Below are positions 62,116 to 64,000 of a stretch of DNA of 64,000 nt, piece after piece. The translations under genes were made by a program, and so were the position numbers. The stretch comes from Spirosoma endbachense. GTDB taxonomy: Bacteria; Bacteroidota; Bacteroidia; Cytophagales; Spirosomataceae. Under the pieces are notes generated by a model. It saw only the letters and a list, made by a program, of their open reading frames with translations. It did no database searches and was not told where the DNA came from. Every line of letters begins with the position of its first letter. Position 1 is the first letter of the stretch. The stretch spans positions 1,701,749-1,765,748 of the forward strand of contig NZ_CP045997.1 in assembly GCF_010233585.1 (NCBI RefSeq), written 5' to 3'.

Positions 62116-63025
62116 AATCATTGGTTTCGCCTACAGCCTGAATAAAAATATCGTTCATACTGGGAATATTCTCACCGAATGATCGAACCGCTATACGGTC
62201 GAGCAGGTGACGTATAAGCTCGTTCACGGCCGCATCGGGAGGAATCCGAATGTCAGCACGAAGAAAGTCACCTTCGACGGGCCAGGTGTTCAGAACGTCA
62301 AAAGCCGGAGGCAGATCGCCCAGCGTTCCCTGGTATTCGACGTGGTAGGTATGGGTTTTAAATTGCTCCTTAATCGCTCGCTTTGACCCATCCAGCACCT
62401 TATGCGACCGGTTGATTAAGGCAATATTATCGCAGAGTTCTTCAACAGACTCCATGCGGTGGGTGGAGAAAATAATCGTTTTGCCCTTATCCCGTAACTC
62501 CAGAATTTCGTCTTTTATCAGATTGGCATTGATGGGATCGAACCCTGAAAATGGCTCATCGAGAATGATCAGGTCGGGTTCGTGCATAACCGTTGCCACA
62601 AACTGAACCTTTTGCTGCATCCCTTTTGAGAGGTCCTGAATTTGTTTGTTCCACCAGGTTTTGATATCAAATTTGATGAACCAGATCTTCAGTTTCTCCA
62701 TCGCTTCCTTCTCGCTGAGCCCTTTGAGCTGAGCCAGGTAAAGCAGCTGTTCGCCGACCTTCATTTTTTTATAGAGGCCGCGTTCTTCAGGCAAATAACC
62801 AATCCGCCGAATATGATCAGGCTTCAGCCGTTCTCCTCCCAAAATAACTTCGCCGGAATCGGGGGCTGTAATTTGATTGATAATGCGGATAAGTGATGTT
62901 TTGCCTGCACCATTTGGGCCAAGCAGTCCAAAAATACATCCCTGTGGAACGGTCAGACTAACGTCGTCTAAAGCCCGATGTTCGGCATATTGCTTAACAA
63001 TGTGATGGGTTTCGAGAATATTCAT
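62114..63025 (-). CDS. ABC transporter ATP-binding protein (NatA-like)
   Basis: The 303-aa protein has Walker A GPNGAGKT (36-43), Q-loop region, signature SKGMQQK in place of LSGGQ, Walker B LIILDEPFSG and switch His in FSTHRMES. The C-terminal ~80 residues form the DUF4162-like domain often present in NatA/CcmA-type exporters. With the ABC-2 permease downstream it forms an exporter pair. The stop overlaps the start region of a longer upstream version of the permease, but with the chosen start the gap is 83 bp. Confidence 0.93.
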   Translation of the reverse strand: MNILETHHIVKQYAEHRALDDVSLTVPQGCIFGLLGPNGAGKTSLIRIINQITAPDSGEVILGGERLKPDHIRRIGYLPEERGLYKKMKVGEQLLYLAQLKGLSEKEAMEKLKIWFIKFDIKTWWNKQIQDLSKGMQQKVQFVATVMHEPDLIILDEPFSGFDPINANLIKDEILELRDKGKTIIFSTHRMESVEELCDNIALINRSHKVLDGSKRAIKEQFKTHTYHVEYQGTLGDLPPAFDVLNTWPVEGDFLRADIRIPPDAAVNELIRHLLDRIAVRSFGENIPSMNDIFIQAVGETND

Positions 63026-63132
63026 TCAGTTCAGGTTAATCGTTGGCACTTTCTATGAGCTAAACTACGGATATAGATTATGATGGGGCAATCAATTTAC
63101 GGATGAACTGTCTCTCTGGTATACGGGCGGTC

Positions 63133-63165
63133 AAAAAAAAAGGTCACGACTGAAAAGCCATGACC
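63133..63165 (-). terminator. Intrinsic terminator after the 145-aa membrane protein gene
   Basis: GGTCACG (63142-63148) pairs with CATGACC (63159-63165) and on the minus strand is followed by nine T (63141-63133). It lies 31 bp after the stop codon of the gene at 63196-63633. Confidence 0.75.
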
Positions 63166-63195
63166 CAATAAGTCAATTAAAAGTGTGCGACAGTA

Positions 63196-63633
63196 TCAAT
63201 TGTAGTAATCGCGAACCTGAAACAGCAGCATCAGGAATAACAGGCCAAAGAGCAGTCCCACCAGATTAAATACGACCACGCTGCTCACGATACCGATTAA
63301 TTGAACATAGTAGCTGAATACCCATCCCGACCGTTTCCGATTGAACAGACCCGGCAAAGCCAGTATGCCAAGTACTAAACCTGCCAGCGAAAATATCATG
63401 GAAATCGTATAACCCAGGCCAGCACCAAACCCACCTGCGTAGGAGGCTGGCACTAAAAAGGTACCTAAACCCAGAAAAGCAAGGATGGCGGGTAATGCTA
63501 AAACCAATAACACCAGGGTGACAATAGGCCAGTACTTTACAAATCCTTCCCGAAAATTGATCGGAAATTGAAAAGGTGCCTTCGTTGTAAAATAGGGAGC
63601 TAGTTCGGCCTCCAGTATGGCAGATTGAGCCAT
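63196..63633 (-). CDS. Small integral membrane protein of unknown function
   Basis: The 145-aa protein has four hydrophobic segments (IVTLVLLVLALPAILAFLGL, GYTISMIFSLAGLVLGILALP, YVQLIGIVSSVVVFNLVGLL, FGLLFLMLLFQV). The N-terminal part (EAELAPYFTTKAPFQF) is polar and cytoplasmic. It looks like DUF4870/YrhK-type or chromate-related small membrane proteins but is not a firm match. A clear terminator follows the stop, and an RDD-type gene lies upstream on the same strand, 127 bp away. Confidence 0.78.
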   Translation of the reverse strand: MAQSAILEAELAPYFTTKAPFQFPINFREGFVKYWPIVTLVLLVLALPAILAFLGLGTFLVPASYAGGFGAGLGYTISMIFSLAGLVLGILALPGLFNRKRSGWVFSYYVQLIGIVSSVVVFNLVGLLFGLLFLMLLFQVRDYYN

Positions 63634-63708
63634 AAGTAATTGAGATAAGGGTTAATAACAAACAAATCGCATCAAACAGTTAAACGTATATCGTTTATTC
63701 TTTTTTGT

Positions 63709-63741
63709 TACGTCGGCCAGCTGAAGAAGCTGACCGACGTA
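63709..63741. repeat. Hairpin with TTCTTC apex between two membrane-protein genes
   Basis: TACGTCGGCCAGCT (63709-63722) pairs with AGCTGACCGACGTA (63728-63741) with one G-T mismatch, loop GAAGA. On the minus strand the apex reads CTTCTTCAG, like the two hairpins at 8462-8526. No T run follows on the minus strand, so it is not a classic terminator for the RDD gene. Confidence 0.65.
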
Positions 63742-63760
63742 CTATAAATCATGCTTGACC

Positions 63761-64000
63761 TTAAGCCTTTACTACAATTGTTTTAGCCCATTTATCGCCA
63801 AACCGTTTGCCTTCATCACCAAATACCATCAGTGCGTCTACCAGATTAAAAAATGGAATCAACAGCGATACCTGCCGGGTGATGGCCGTGCCATAATCAC
63901 CAAGCAGACTGGCGCCCGTATCTTCTTTGATCACCTTAATGCCCATTAGTTTTTTGCCAATACTCTGGCCTCCTAAAAATCCCGCTGTAGCAGGTAACGC
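63761..64000 (-). CDS. RDD-family membrane protein, C-terminal end (5' part outside window)
   Basis: The minus-strand frame is open to the end of the window and enters as ALPATAGFLGGQSIGKKLMGIKVI, which is the characteristic RDD-domain segment (SIGKKLMGIKV), then TRQVSLLIPFFNLVDALMVFGDEGKRFGDKWAKTIVV. RDD proteins are small inner-membrane proteins, often with two or three helices, and some are Na+(Li+)/H+ antiporters. The start lies outside. Its neighbour is a small membrane protein, possibly in the same operon. Confidence 0.87.
   Translation of the reverse strand, partial: ALPATAGFLGGQSIGKKLMGIKVIKEDTGASLLGDYGTAITRQVSLLIPFFNLVDALMVFGDEGKRFGDKWAKTIVVKA

Noticed and set aside
1..64000. CRISPR arrays, tRNA or rRNA genes, complete IS elements or prophage
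   Set aside because: I read the gaps and found no regularly spaced repeats, cloverleaf-like or rRNA-like sequence, transposase or phage structural gene.

Overview
The window looks like a chromosomal segment of a Bacteroidota bacterium of the order Cytophagales, most like Spirosoma and its relatives. The evidence is a SusC/SusD pair with its own ECF sigma factor and FecR-type anti-sigma factor, several TonB-dependent receptors, menaquinone genes, a DUF2452 protein, Uma2 and M56/BlaI families, TAnnTTTG-type -7 promoter elements, and the absence of clear Shine-Dalgarno dependence. The genus is an inference from protein style, not a database match. No rRNA, tRNA, CRISPR array, intact transposase or prophage was seen.

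Layout. 1-1.4 kb: 3' end of a TonB-dependent receptor plus a small lipoprotein. 1.5-5.3 kb: a Uma2-type gene broken by an in-frame stop, ribD, prmC and a MoxR ATPase. 5.3-9.6 kb: a secreted CE1 esterase-GH9 cellulase fusion, with a second esterase divergent from it. 9.9-16.8 kb: a cation efflux transporter, a FecA-like receptor, a very large secreted protein (gluzincin protease, beta-propeller, outer-membrane barrel) and a small outer-membrane protein. 17-24 kb: aldehyde dehydrogenase, an XRE regulator with a degenerate S24-like domain, truA, a MocA-like nucleotidyltransferase and a GH65 phosphorylase. 24-30.4 kb: a TPR histidine kinase with its LuxR-type response regulator, small hypothetical genes, an MFS transporter and a serine hydrolase. 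30.8-36.3 kb: a 1166-residue membrane patatin phospholipase, a peptidoglycan-binding M15 peptidase and an acyltransferase.

36.7-44.8 kb (minus strand) is the clearest system: ECF sigma, FecR, SusC with an N-terminal STN signalling domain, SusD and an S1 sulfatase, spaced tightly enough to be one transcription unit. Its architecture predicts that ligand binding by the SusCD transporter is signalled through FecR to the sigma factor, which induces uptake and desulfation of a sulfated glycan. This block plus the adjacent lgt gene is bracketed by two inverted copies of a roughly 75-110 bp hairpin-containing repeat.

45-51 kb: lgt with an atypical C-terminal tail, a methyltransferase, a P1-family peptidase, and a BlaR1-like M56 protease with its BlaI repressor. 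51-55 kb: a menaquinone-related neighbourhood (menE, a Rieske protein, a DUF2452 protein, menB). 55-59 kb: a YD-like lipoprotein, a class A beta-lactamase with SDG in place of SDN, and a purple-acid-phosphatase-like enzyme. 59-64 kb: two ABC exporter pairs, a small membrane protein and the 3' end of an RDD-family gene.

Many intergenic gaps carry long near-perfect hairpins. Some are ordinary terminators. Others are built from 7-8 bp tandem units, or form a family with a TTCTTC apex. These non-coding elements, the sigma-controlled sulfatase locus, the CE1-GH9 fusion, the protease-propeller-barrel protein and the patatin/M15 pair are the items most worth following up.
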